Shown here piece by piece: positions 12,301-24,149 of a DNA stretch of 64,000 nt. This DNA is from Ramazzottius varieornatus. Its lineage: Eukaryota; Tardigrada; Eutardigrada; Parachela; Ramazzottiidae. The stretch is from positions 2,373,324-2,437,323 of the forward strand of contig BDGG01000001.1 in assembly GCA_001949185.1 (NCBI GenBank). Direction: 5' to 3'. A model generated the notes under the pieces. The model saw only the letters and a program-made list of their open reading frames with translations, had not been told where the DNA came from and did no database searches. Position numbers and translations under genes: made by a program. The stretch's first letter is position 1, and every line of letters begins with the position of its first letter.

Positions 12301-15300
12301 GTATATGTGCCCCTGTTCCGCGAAGCGAAGACGACTTCGATGCCGGTGCAAAGTTCCACGTACCTTCCAGCGTCCCTTACATGCGGTACTTCGAGTCCTT
12401 GCAAACTTTATTAAGGTTAAGTAAGCCCTACAATGCACCTCGTGTTACAGATACTTTGTGAGCTTCATCATTCAGTTCCAGTTTCACGAAGCCATGTGTA
12501 AGGAAGCCGGCTACACAGGGCCTCTACATCGATGCGATATATCCGATCCTAGCTTGGGAGAAGGCGGTAAACGAGCGGGTGCTCTCTTAGCGTAAGTCGA
12601 AGCGTCGTGCTGTAAAATATGTAATCATGATATTGGTTGTTCATATTGGTCCGGTTATATCGCAGGAAAACGCTGAAGATGGGATCGTCTCAGCCGTGGC
12701 AGAACGCAATCGAGACTATCACAAAAGGAAAGACTCGCAAAATGGATGCAGGGCCATTGCTGGAATTTTTCAAGCCTATGCAAGAATGGCTGACGAAGAA
12801 GAACCAAGAGTTGAAACTCATTCCTGGATGGCACAAGAGTAAGTTTGTTCGCCTTCTGTACAAAACAGCCTTTAGCCGCAAAGGCCTGATAGTCCGTTCC
12901 AATGTTTTTCGCATATATGGTGGATTAGAGACTAATTTTGTTTTTGCTGTTTTATGGTGAATTAGTTACCGACTGTTCGGCGGAGAACTTCACAAGCTGG
13001 CTAACTCAATACAACACCGAGGCTAGCGCAGTCATGTTTGCGGATGTCACTGCCTCGTGGAACTACCAGACGAACATTACTGACGCAAACGAAGCCGCCA
13101 TGGTAAGAAATCTGAGTTTTCTCGACAGTCAGACTAGAATATCTATTTCCTAATATTATAATCGAACATCTGGGAATTAATTTATTTGTAGCTCGCCGCT
13201 AGTGCAAATTCAGCAGCGTTTACCCAAGCCAAATCTCACGAAATGGAGGCCATCTTCAACGCCACTGACGTCCTACAACTAAATAAAACAGAGAGGCGGG
13301 TCTTTGAGAAGCTGAGCAAGCTGGGTGATGCCGCGCTGGAAGCTGGAGACTTCAATAGCCTGAAGACGCTGATTGCCAACATGGAAAAGACGTACTCCAC
13401 AGCCAAGGTGTGTAAAGACCGCGGTATCCGTTTGGACATGGCGAAATGTCCAGAGAAGCATCAGTTGGAGCTTGAACCACACATTAAAGACATTCTCGAC
13501 AAGAGTCGCGACCCCGAAGAGATGAAGTACTTGTGGCATGCTTGGCGAGATGCCACCGGGAAAAAAATGAGGAAGGACTATATCAGTTACATCGGTCTGA
13601 AGAACAAAGCCGCTGTTGCCGACGGTATGACTTCATGTGGAACGTGGGCAAGTGAACTGAACCAGACCGTTCGCCAAGTGGCGCATGTTTTCATTAAGTA
13701 AGTTGCTGACTGACAGTATGCGTCACTTGGGAAAAGAATCTATTTGCCCACGTTCCATTCTAGCACTGTGTATTGCCCACACTGAGAAACTCGGACACAT
13801 ATGCAGATGTTGCTTTTGCTCGTCGATGTAGGTTATAAAGACACAGCGGAAGTTTGGAGAGCTCCCTATGTTGAGCCGTCCTACAACTACACCGATGCCA
13901 ACTTCCTGGAAGAAGTGGACAAGTTATGGGTACAGATGAAGCCGCTGTACCAAGATCTGCACGCTTACATCAGGGTCAAGCTTCGGGATCTGTACGGCGA
14001 CAAAGTCATCACGAACCTTAACGGACCGATTCCTGCTCATCTTTTATGTAAGATTACTTTTGGCCCTCGCAGAATATCATCTCACTTATCATCTTTCTAT
14101 CCAATTCTCAGCCAACATGTGGGCGCAGAGCTGGCTTGGACTTCTCGGCGACACACAGCCGTTCAGGGGCAAGCCGCAGCTGGATGTCAGCACCGAAATG
14201 GTCGCCCAAAAATGGGACGCTGACAAAATGTTCAAAACATCCGAGAAGTTCTTCACAGATCTCGGTCTCATCGCAATGCCACAAGAATTCTGGAGCAAAT
14301 CCATGTTGACCAAGCCAGAAGGTCGCGAAGTGGTGTGCCACGCCTCCGCCTGGGACTTCTACAATGGAAAGGACTTCACGTAAGCGTCAGTGATTTTGCT
14401 AGTTCCCAGTCCCCGTGAAAATAATGGTTTTTAATTTTACAGGATAAAACAATGTACATCGCCCAATATGCAGGACCTCTTCACCGTTCATCAGTAAGTA
14501 AAGCTTGCCACTCTTGCTGTCCTTGCAGAAACTAAGGATGGTTAATAAGCATTGTTTTGCAGCGAGATGGGACATGTTGAGTGAGTTGGCGAGGTTTTAC
14601 AATTAATCAGCGCTGAAGTCCATGAAGGTCCACGACCTGCTTCGTTTAGGTACTTCCTGCAGTACAAGGACCAATGGATACCATTCCGTGACGGAGCCAA
14701 CGATGGGTTCCACGAAGCTGTCGGAGATACGTTGGCTCTTAGCGTTTCGACGCCTGGTCATTTGGAAAAGCTCGGCCTGCTGAAAAACTATAATTCGAAC
14801 GACAAAGGTAACCACTTGGCACTACACCATGCTTTGCGCCAGGATGTAAGGCTGTTATTTTCTCTAGATGCGGAGATCAACTTTATGTTCTCCACCGCGC
14901 TGGAAAAGATTGCATTCTTGCCATTTGGGCTGGTTATGGATATGTATCGCTATGATGTCTTTAACGGGAAGATCAAAACTACCGAGCTGAATGCACAGTG
15001 GTGGAAATACGTGTAAGTAGCGCCAATTATATTGATTGGTCATTTGGAAAAGCTCGGCCTGTGAACCCCGCGAATGTATGGAAAAATATTCCGAAAATAT
15101 TCTGCAGAAATAAGTACCAAGGAATCTGCAGTCCAGTTGGTCGCAGCGAAGACGACTTCGATCCTGGAGCGAAGTACCACACTGCTGCGGATGTCCCTTA
15201 TATGCGGTAAGAACTAACCGACCGTCAGGAGGAACTGGTTGTTTACACTCGAATGGATTCTGCAAAGCACGTGGTTTATTTCAGGTACTTCGTTAGCTTT

Positions 15301-15887
15301 GTTATCCAGTTCCAGTTCCACGAAGCCCTGTGTAACGCTGCGGGCCACAAGGGAGAACTGCATACATGCGATATTGACAGCTCGAAGGCAGCCGGAAAAC
15401 TTATGGCGTAAGATACTATTGATACATAGTAGCAATATGTTTTCTATCTCAAAGTGGGTGAACCAGTATTCGAGAATCGGAAGCTAAAGTCTCCGTTCGG
15501 TATAGAGACGCCCTTTCCCTGGGTTCCTCCGAGCCCTGGCAGGTGGCAATGAAGAAGTTGACGGGTCAGGAAAAGATGGATGCCGGACCACTGATGAAGT
15601 TCTTTAAGCCTCTGCAAGACTGGCTAAGGAAAGAGAACGACAGGCGGAAGCAGAAAGCCGGCTGGAGTGACGGTGAGCGATATTGCAATTTTTTTCTTCG
15701 CCATTAACCTGTATACAATACCAAGCCTATGAACCGAGAGGCCCTGCCGAAAGACACGAACACTTGGCAAGAACTGTCATAATATCCAGTGCCATATTTG
15801 TTTGCAGATGTGACGTGTACAGGCTCGCGGACTATCGCTTCGGTACTTGCTCTTGTTGCACTCTTTGTCTTGAGCCTTCTGCGCTGA
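9323..15887 (+). CDS. ACE: two-domain angiotensin-converting enzyme (peptidyl-dipeptidase)
   Basis: I resolve 26 exons from ATG 9323 to the stop at 15885..15887; the coding join is 3,897 nt, or 1,298 aa, close to vertebrate somatic ACE. Order: N-terminal signal sequence (hydrophobic core [11 protein letters not shown]), catalytic domain 1, short linker, catalytic domain 2, and a C-terminal membrane anchor ending in SLLR. Both domains have the zinc motif HEMGH (about residues 422-426 and 1036-1040) and the third ligand Glu 24 residues later in GFHEAVGDT. The substrate-pocket block FQFHEA with its flanking YFVSF is also present twice. Known for the family: an ectoenzyme that removes C-terminal dipeptides from peptide hormones. 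The linker exon at 12966 joins domain 1 to domain 2 in frame, so this is one gene rather than two tandem genes. Confidence 0.96.
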
Positions 15888-16417
15888 AGTTCGAAACGTC
15901 TTTTTGGAGGTTTATGTTTCGCACGAGAGTTTTCTTGATCGTTAATGGTCATTTGCGGGTTCGATCAGTAGCTCGATCCATTCTCACTAGCGGCATACAG
16001 TATCCGTAATTAGCTCTGCCTCGTTGCTGCAGTACCTATATGTCTTTTGTAACAGTGCGGTAGCTGATAGATTGATGGAAAATCTTTTTGATCATAAAGC
16101 AGACTGATCTAACGCGTAATTCGCATTTGGTAGTGGTAGGTTGCGTCGCATCTGGATACGGGGCAGAGCTCTACGCCGAAAGCAGACTGCGTACGAGCGC
16201 TGGCTTACTGACGAAACTTGATCAAGGGCGAGTTCGAGTACCCTGCAAGACAGAACGAAGCTAACTTAGATGCAATTTTTTATCAGTTGAGTAAGTTCCT
16301 CTCTGCTTCGATGAAAAATGCTGAAGGGCGGAAATTAATTTGCGGATTATGGAACGGGCAGGTCCGCGAACTCTACCTCGTTTATAAGTATCCTTCTGTT
16401 ACGTCAGCATGGCATAT

Positions 16418-16440
16418 CATGTCATGTCATGTCATGTCAT
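16418..16440. repeat. short CATGT microsatellite
   Basis: Four and a half tandem copies of a five-base unit (catgt) lie within an intron or upstream region of the gene at 16.6-17.1 kb. It is an ordinary short tandem repeat. Confidence 0.8.
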
Positions 16441-16628
16441 TTGCTTCAACAGTGTTCGAAGTCACGTATGTCACTTGCCCACACTTGCATTCCCAGTCAC
16501 CACTCTTCCTTGCGCATTCTTCCTCTTTTAGTTTGTTGTGGTTTCGCGGTTTCACCTTGCAAGATTCTTCCTGTGGCAGGCTTTGCCCATAACACCGAAG
16601 AATCCCAGTTCGGAATTTGTTAGGTGTA

Positions 16629-17141
16629 TATAGCGTGGCTGTACTGCCAGCTGACGACGAGCACTGGACGTGGAAGCGACAGTACTCGCATGTCGAGCTG
16701 GACGTTTCACATTTGGATGGTGTTGCCAGAGTATCGATGCTGAACCGTTCCTGGGTTTTAGCGTATCTTCCCAAGTCCTGTAATACTTTGATCATCATGT
16801 CGTTCAACATATGTTCCACGCCAGTCATCATGCTGTAAGAGCACCTTGATATACATTGCTTCTGTAATTACGACTGAATTACGACTAAATTGAGTCAATT
16901 GATAGCGTACGGATTCTGTTCGTCTAGGGCTTTGATGGTCCCTGGCCTGATCATCCTCCTAGTGGACCATCATAACCGTGTGGAAGAAGAAGCCTTCTTT
17001 GCTGAGATGAAAAGAAACCCGAACAAGACGCTATCATCTGGCCCCCAGGGCGTTGGTCTAATGGATCTACTGAAGCATGAGCATCACAAAGAGCACGATC
17101 ACGACGAAACAGTCCCCTCCAACAAAGCAAAGACATCCTGA
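16629..17141 (+). CDS. 3' part of an unrecognised membrane protein gene with His-rich tail
   Basis: Two exons are well supported: one opening after a tag acceptor near 16623 and ending ATGCT at about 16836, and 16928..17141. They join in frame. The product contains a soluble segment with WTWKRQYSHVELDVSHLDG, then two hydrophobic stretches (NTLIIMSFNICSTPVIML and ALMVPGLIILLV) that could form a hairpin or two membrane helices, then a charged tail with a HEHHKEHDHDE cluster. An upstream exon in 16140-16390 (frame containing FEYPARQNEANLD) may belong to it, but I could not join it in phase. I do not recognise the family; the histidine/acid tail might bind divalent metal. Confidence 0.5.
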
Positions 17142-17144
17142 CCG

Positions 17145-17662
17145 GGATAATGCTTCATTGACCGGAATGGCTAACTGTTGTTCCCAGTGATGAAGGGAGA
17201 GTCTTGTCCCGAACGCAGTTCAGGACATTCAACTGGCCACGTGTACAGATAATACACTTTGCTTTCTTGGTGAATCGACTTGCCAAATCGTTAGCGTTTT
17301 CAGTTTCCAAAGTACTGTAAGATTCCTGTTATAGCTTCTGTGGAAAAGAATTCTCGTTTGTGCCTTTTCGATTCTTACATCGTTATTTGCACCAGCTTTT
17401 CCGCGAAGTGCCAAAATTACAGAGAGCTTTTACTTCACAGCCAAGAAATAATTTTTTCCTTGTTCCGATTTCATACCAGTATAACAAAGTTAGTAAATTG
17501 AAGGTATGAAACTGTGAAAGACCCATACGATGATCTCATGTTAAAAAACAGTGATGAGACGCCTACAAAGGTCGTCGGAGAAACTAGGCGATATGAGGGA
17601 CCTCAGTAAATGGTAAAAAAAACACTACGGTAATCTGAGTGTCAGTATTTGCACAGTTGGTT
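17145..17662. other. convergent 3' intergenic region before RNF170
   Basis: AT-rich sequence with no supported gene; likely the 3' UTRs of the gene at 16.6-17.1 kb and of RNF170, which converge here. Confidence 0.5.
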
Positions 17663-19102
17663 TTAGCGTGCCCGTTGCTGCCTCTGTTGCTGTTGTTGTT
17701 GAGCTCCAGCCCAGTTTCCTGCCAGGTTTGTTATGGCAGCTAAGAGACCATCTCCCGCTGCAGCATTCAGTCCACGAGCTCCGTTCCCATGTTGATTATT
17801 CACAACGGCCGTTCTCCAGATAGCTGCCACTTGTGCAGCCAGAAACATGAAGCCACCCAAGTCATCAACAAGTCCAAATAGACCCAGGAAGGACTCTGGC
17901 AGCAGGTCGAACGGCATCAAAAAGTACGCCAACACACCAACTACATAGAGGAGCATCCGACCACGGAATAACAAACCGATGGCATCGCCCAGACTGACGT
18001 TGCGGCTGAAATGCTGTAAAATGCTAGGGATATCACGAATACGGTCGAAGAGAGGGCGGGGCTCGCCGGAGAAACGCTGGTTGTATTTACGGATTTCGCG
18101 TTCGATGGCGACGACTTGATCGGGATCGTCGGGCATGCTCACTCCGGGACGCATGTCTCGCATCAACAGGTTGACTGTCTGACGACAGACTGGACACTTC
18201 ACGCCGGTAGTTCCCCAGGTTCCTTGCTGCCAGTAAGTTGTAATACACTGTCCTGGAAAAATAATGGATGACAAGACATCTTTCAGAATAGAACATGCAT
18301 CTGCGGAACAACATGGAAGACTCTCTTAACTGAAAGCGTAACTTTCATCCATCTGCATACAGACCGTCATACGGTCAGCGTTATTGAGTGTATGCAGATG
18401 GTTGAAAAATGTCCACGTACATAAACTTCATGTCTGTCAGCCACCTACATACAGCACGTCGTACAGTTTGCCGCTGTATGAATGTACGCATGTGGATTAA
18501 AACAGGGTGAATTTTGGTTGTCGATTGTTCAAAACGCTCTGGTGTATGTCTTTCTTATCTAGGAATTTTGTTCGACGGTTTTAAAGTGTTCAAGAGGAGC
18601 CTTACCACAGAAAACATGGCCACAGTTGGTCTGGATCGGGATTTCAGCTGGATCTATGAGGCAGATCGGACATCCCGTCTCGGTAGTATGATAGTCTGTG
18701 GTTGAGTTGGCCCGGCTAATCGGTTGCTCTTCCCGGACGTTCTGGGAGATCAACCACTCCCGGATGCGAGTGACTAACGGCTGAAATTCCCCTCGAATCT
18801 CGCGAGTAACAGTGCGGAATCTGAAACCAAAGCACAAAGTACTTGTACGGGACGCTGAATACGACTTGGACTGAGTGTTCGACTTACAACCAACGTTTGA
18901 ACAGGCTCCAAGCGATGACTCCTAGCACAACCATGACGGCAAAGGCGATGAAGGCTCGAAACATCCATGAGATGAGAACCTCAAATAGTCCTCGTTGGTG
19001 CACTACGGGAGCAGCGTGATGAGAAGATCCAGAGTCGCTGAACAATCCGAACAAGTGGAGAGCGCCGACGAAGATGCTCCACACTGTGCCCAGCAGACTC
19101 AT
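17663..19102 (-). CDS. RNF170: RNF170-like ER membrane RING E3 ubiquitin ligase
   Basis: Three exons, complement of 17663..18252, 18606..18820 and 18888..19102, join to 339 codons plus a stop. Residues 1-70 contain a membrane helix (FRAFIAFAVMVVLGVIAW). The RING finger begins CPICL, continues with the NCGHVFCG-QC core formed across the exon 2/3 junction, and ends CPVCR. The C-terminal part is a DUF1232 region with two more helices (LLYVVGVLAYFLMPFDLLP and the following LFGLVDDLGGFMFLA), then a Gln-rich tail. This order is diagnostic for RNF170, which in vertebrates ubiquitinates activated IP3 receptors at the ER. All RING cysteines and the histidine are present, so it should be active. The ATG at 19102 was chosen because the upstream frame lacks an ATG. 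Confidence 0.95.
18345..18497. repeat. two diverged hairpin repeats in an RNF170 intron
   Basis: The intron between RNF170 exons 2 and 3 holds two adjacent imperfect palindromes. The first has a perfect 12-bp stem (CCATCTGCATAC at 18349-18360 against its complement at 18390-18401) around a smaller GACCGT/ACGGTC stem. The second, about 18440-18493, has CATACAGC/GCTGTATG and weaker outer pairing. They look like diverged copies of one unit. Confidence 0.6.
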
Positions 19103-19429
19103 CTTGAGATGCCGGACGACCTCCTTTACGTAGACAAAAGGCGCGACTTGTGTGGGCAACCGATAGACACAAAGATTCCCGTCCTGTCGATCATGAGTTC
19201 GATTCCTGGAGATGAGAACTGCACGAAGATATCGTTAATGTTATCCGTAAAAAAAACGGAATGGCGATCGGCATTCCCCAAAGTCCCGCCCATTTCGCCA
19301 TATGAGTCAGAAATTATAGGCTTTTAGTCCATGCTGTTGGATTGATTGGAGGAGCCGTATTGATTTAGAGAGTGTTTGTTGTGGTTTTCACTTCCGGTCA
19401 TGATCTATGAATCGTAAGGTATGCTCTCA

Positions 19430-21090
19430 TCCTTCTTTTACAACTCGCCAACTAGCAAGAGCCGTGAGTTTCGTGACTTAAAAAGATGGGTTCGGCAGAC
19501 GCTGTGGAGACTGCTCCCGGACAGGGACATACCAGCGAGCAAGCGACACTGTGGAGAATACTCTCTGGAAATTCACAACCTTCCAGTTCCAAATTCTGCG
19601 CTTCGACAGCCTTCGCAGATTCCAAGCTTCTTCGAACCTCTAGCTCTCAGAAGCTTCGCGTGCGTTTTCCTGGAACATGGAAACAGCCTATGGAAGGTAG
19701 AATTCTACTCGGAGAAAGACATGGAAATGGCGTTGGAAAATAAACAGTGGGAGGTGGGACGAAGGCCTGATTAAACGGACAGAGGGATTTTTCGCAGTAA
19801 TTATTGGGTTGTGTGGAGTGTGGACTGTAGCTTGAGCCCTGCGATACCCTTTTGTCATGCTTTCACAGTATCTGTATGGAAAATGTATCTCCTTGACGAG
19901 ACTGGACGACCACGAAACTGTACACCAAAAGCGCAACTGGGCATTCATCCATCGCAATCTTCAGCTGGATATCCTTCTCCATGCTGACTTGTTTCGAAGT
20001 CCTCGTTCACGAAGGTTGGTTTTGTAACTTTTGTTTTTATGACTGGTTTGACCATCAGTACAGCACAGTTGTTGACAGATACTTATGAATACTTCCTAAT
20101 TTTGTAGAGTTTGCAAGGACTGGAGTGATGTACTGTCGCCGACGAGGCCCTGGAATGAAAAGTCAGCAGTGTATGTGCCTTAGAGTGAGCAGCGAGCAGA
20201 TGGACAACTACCGTTACCCCGCGAGGACCGAGGCGAAATTGACTTCCATTCTCCACGAATTCTGCGTGAAGATTAGGCACGTGGGAAACCAAATATCGAA
20301 CCATTCATCATATTCCATTCCGGCAGTGGGCCAAAGGCTGACGAGGTCTTCCAATCATGGAACAGATCTCTATGGTTTAACGCTTACTGGCAGAGCTAAG
20401 TCGTCTCGATGAAATAGTTCTGAGTGGACTGGAGTTTTCTATGTCGGTTTTCACTCCGTCGGATGCAGAACAGGCGGTGTTTGACGGGGAGCCGAAGTGG
20501 TCAAGACCAGTGAAGGTCGTCTGACTCGTCTTCCATAACTGTCTTTTTCGATTCATTCCAGACTTTATGGCTCCAGTGCATGACACGGAAAACTTCAACG
20601 AAGGTTGGCCGTTCGGTGCTCACTTCGAAGGATCGAGCTACGCAGTTCGGCCCCACACTTAGTAGTCCTTTTTGACGAGAATTTGACGCCGTATGAGCGC
20701 CGAACTAGGCTGTATCGCGAGCTGGATGAGCGCCGGTCGTTCTGGCCGTTTCTTCCTGCACAACCAGAGTGGCTGAAGTCCCTTCTGAATAACTGCCGAA
20801 AGGACTTTCTTTTGAATATCGACCCAGAGGACACGGAAGAGCCGCCATCACCGGAAGGCCACGAAGAGTATTCTTTGTGGGATAGTGTCAAGCGGTATTT
20901 GAAGGATGACTTCTACCGAGAGCTTTTCGACCAATGGGAATCAACTGGGGTGATCTTTGATGGAATGCAGCTTTCCTGGCAAGATTGCTTCTTCCACGCC
21001 CTACTGACCGCGGAACGGTATCTGCTCGGAGAAACTTTTCCGCCTTTCGAAATGACGGCCGAAGATTTTGATTTTCAGTACTATCATTGA
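19430..21090 (+). CDS. unresolved multi-exon gene, family not recognised
   Basis: Several plus-strand segments look like real exons, but I could not join them uniquely. About 19510-19740 carries a segment SLEIHNLPVPNS...SLWKVEFYSEKDMEMALE that resembles an RRM-like strand and helix pattern. About 19870-20015 reads RNWAFIHRNLQLDILLHAD and may continue after 20108 as RVCKDWSDVL, an F-box-like ending. A segment near 20395-20520 (LDEIVLSGLEFSMSVFTPSD) is followed by a long C-terminal frame to the stop at 21088-21090, acidic and rich in Trp/Phe (ERRSFWPFLPAQPEWLKSLL). The transcript diverges from RNF170 across a roughly 330-bp shared promoter region containing an ACTTCCGG site at 19390. The coordinates are the outer limits only. 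Confidence 0.4.
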
Positions 21091-21785
21091 CAGTCAGTCC
21101 CTTCACTTCCCTGCCATAGCCGATAACACACGCTATTGGTCCTTTTATAGTTTTACCCATGTAAGGAAAAGATGTAGACGTACGTAAGGTCTTCTTGACT
21201 TTTGAGCATCTGCAATCACAGAAACTTCCGGTTGACTCAGTAAAGTCTCTCCGAATTTCGGAATTTTTTCCGCGTATCTTCCACGTATCTTCCACGAATT
21301 CAGAAGTACTTACAGTATGCAGGAACCTGCGGTTCCCATACGGTACTAGAAGCAACTGCAGTTTGCAGCCTGTTAGACCAGCCGGAAGTTCTATCGGTTC
21401 TGTGAGCGGGATGGCCTTTTGTATACAGTAGCTGTGTAATATGAGACAATCAGGTTCACTCTGACCAGCCTACGTGAGTTTTTACGAAGGCGCAGACACT
21501 TGAATGGACAAAGCGAGCGAAGACTTCTGTGTAGGCTTGCTGTCTGTTCTTATCTCCGTAATTGCGTAGGTTGATGGACACGTCTTCGATAGCAACATTG
21601 ACTTCTGTGACGCGTGGCACGTTTTCCCCATACACATCAACTGAAAGCTCAATACCAGCAACGACATACGAGTACAGGTTTGCATTGCTTACTCTAATCT
21701 CCAGTTGTTTTGTTGTTTCCAGACTAGTTCTGCGATTGCGTGAAACCGCTTCTTTGGAGGAGAACCACCATAGTTTGCGTGTCTC

Positions 21786-23663
21786 ATGATGATCGGAATC
21801 GACAACGAAGTTCGGAGATTCAAGGAGGGGAACCATCTGGAGAAAGCCTTCACGGAGAAATATGGACATGCGGCGGAATTTATTGCTGTTGCACCCGGAA
21901 GAGTAAACCTCATAGGTTCGTTGTACGGTTGACAGTTTCTTGGCTTATTCTACAGAAAAGGCCTTTCAACCATTCTCTGTCGTATTCATTCAATGCCCAT
22001 TCCTCAGCTGAGTAATTTTTGACAGGAGAACACATCGACTATCATGGATATTCCGTGTTGCCAATGGCTCTGAGCCAAAGCATCCGGATAGCGGTGTCCA
22101 GCAACGACTCTTCCCAGCTGCACATTTCTAACACATCCGGTGACAAGTACAAAGACTACTCTGGTTCCATTTCGGATCTGGATATCAAGAAAGGATCTGC
22201 TCCATCTTGGCACCAGTATGTCCTGTGCGGTATCAAGGGCGTCAGCGAGAATGTCAAAAACTCCGAGGACCTCTTGGGTATGAACTTCCTGGTCGAAGGT
22301 CAAGTCCCGCCTAATGCTGGATTGTCCAGCTCCAGTGCGCTCGTTTGCTGTTCAGCCTTGGCCACAACGCAAGTAGGTTTTCAAGCCTGAGCCTGATCTG
22401 ATTTTTGGATGTAAAGTCGTAATGTGAAACTTATACTCAGGTATTTTATGCAAGCCCTTCTCTTCGTAGGCTAACAAGCTTTCGTTCACGCCCAGTGAAC
22501 TGGCCTCCATTTGCGCGTCCAGCGAAAGGTAATTCCAGAATACAAGCTCTGGGTGGGACCTTGAAGACCGAGTGGTCAACCTTGTTACCGTAGGCATATC
22601 GGGACGGAAGGGGGTGGAATGGATCAAGCCATATCCTTCTTGGCGGAAGAAGGCAAAGCCAAACTGATTGACTTCGATCCGTTGAAATCCAGCAACGTAG
22701 TACTTCCGCAACAGGTCGTCTTCGTGGTGGCTCATTCCGGAGTCGAAATGAACAAAGCTGCGACGGCAGATTTTAACACTCGGGTCGCGGAAGGAAGGTT
22801 AGGTGTCCAGGTACGTCAAAGCGTCTCCTCTGATCCTTTTAACTGCGTCGGTAACCGAGACGTTCTTTTTCAGATACTGGCAGTGATAAATAATCTGGAA
22901 TGGAAGTCCATGAAGAAAGCAAAAGTACGTGATTAAATTATACTCCGATACACTTTGCGCCACGAAGGTGCGAAATGCTGCCACCCGACCTAGACGGCAA
23001 AGCCGTGTGCCGACGTTCGCAAAATTAATGACTATTCGTTCACAGGAACTACAGAAAGCCTTAAAGAGGTCGACGAAGGAAATGCTGGCGCTCGTTGCCG
23101 AAACATTCCATGAAGAACCCTACTCACTCTCAGAAATCTCAGATTTACTCGAAATCTCAGCAGAGGACCTCCACAGTCAACACCTGTCCGCTTCCGTCCA
23201 GCATCTACGGTCATTCGAGTTACGAAAGCGTCTTCGGCATGTCTTCACTGAAGCTGCTCGGGTGGAAGCTTTCAGGGATACTTGCGAAGGTGGCGGAGAC
23301 CTATCGGGTGTTCAGTCACTCGGTGACCTCATGCACGATAGTCATGTTAGCTGCCGGGATGACTACGAGTGTAGCTGTCCAGAGTTGGATGAACTGGTGG
23401 ATCTGATGATGAAGAATGGTGCGTATGGAGCACGGCTGACGGGTGCGGGATGGGGTGGCTGTGCTGTAGCGATGGTGGCGAAAGGAAGTGAAGATGTGTT
23501 TTTGAGGTGCCTGAAGAAGGGCTTTTACGAGAAGGATGAGGAAGGAAGAAAAAGAATGGATGATGCGTTGTTTGTTACAGCGCCTGGTGCCGGCGCTCAT
23601 GTAGTTTTCCCTCGAGATGATCTTGATAATGTCGAACTGCCACCTCCGAATAACTTTTATTAA
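21786..23663 (+). CDS. GALK2: N-acetylgalactosamine kinase (GHMP kinase)
   Basis: Six exons, 21786..21915, 22026..22372, 22470..22528, 22594..22810, 22874..22924 and 23046..23663, join to 473 codons plus a stop, matching the family length. It phosphorylates N-acetylgalactosamine (and galactose) at C1 in the cytosolic salvage route. Motif 1 is [20 protein letters not shown], the galactokinase signature, with GALK2-type spacing. Motif 2, the ATP loop [10 protein letters not shown], is intact. The acidic GGGMDQ segment supplies the catalytic aspartate. Motif 3, [14 protein letters not shown], lies near the C-terminus. The conserved [13 protein letters not shown] block before motif 3 separates GALK2 from GALK1. 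A short start exon and an Asp/Glu/Pro-rich tail after AHVVF are the only peculiarities. Confidence 0.96.
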
Positions 23664-24149
23664 GCCTGCTGAATGGAAATGGGATGGAGTGTTATCCGTA
23701 AACCTCGAGATGCTGTTGTTTTGGCCCTAAACAAATCATGTTTTGTATAAGTTGATAAATGTCGCGATTAGGGCGAAAGAGGCAGGTCCAGCGAACCGGA
23801 AGCAATGTGAGCTAGGTAAATGCATGACAGCTAGGGATTAGTACGCGGAAGAGAGGTATCAACAGAGGAATTCGGTAAGTGTTATTGTAAACGGCTAGAC
23901 AATCCTCAAGGTGGAAAGAAAAAGAACGGGATCGATGCCCGTGATGCCGAAATTGTCTTTCGCATTCTTATTCTCTTGAGGCTGCGCCGTCAAATCTAAG
24001 TTTCCACTGCGCTTTAAAGTGTTCCATCAAGTACCAGCACGCTGCTTACCGAGACTGTTGTTTCGTTCTCGTGCAGTCCGCCGGCGATATTTTAGTTTCA
24101 AGAGTGAAACTCACTTTGTGGAAGCATTTCAGCCGCGATGACTTCACTG
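23664..24149. other. GALK2 3' flank
   Basis: No coding frame or RNA gene recognised between the GALK2 stop and the foldback element. Confidence 0.5.

Noticed and set aside
12838-12966. Two separate tandem ACE genes instead of one
   Set aside because: The exon at 12666-12838 has a good donor and joins in phase to 12966; there is no stop, anchor or new signal peptide between the domains.
15950-15980. tRNA B-box-like GGTTCGATC after the ACE stop
   Set aside because: No matching A box at the right distance and no acceptor stem.
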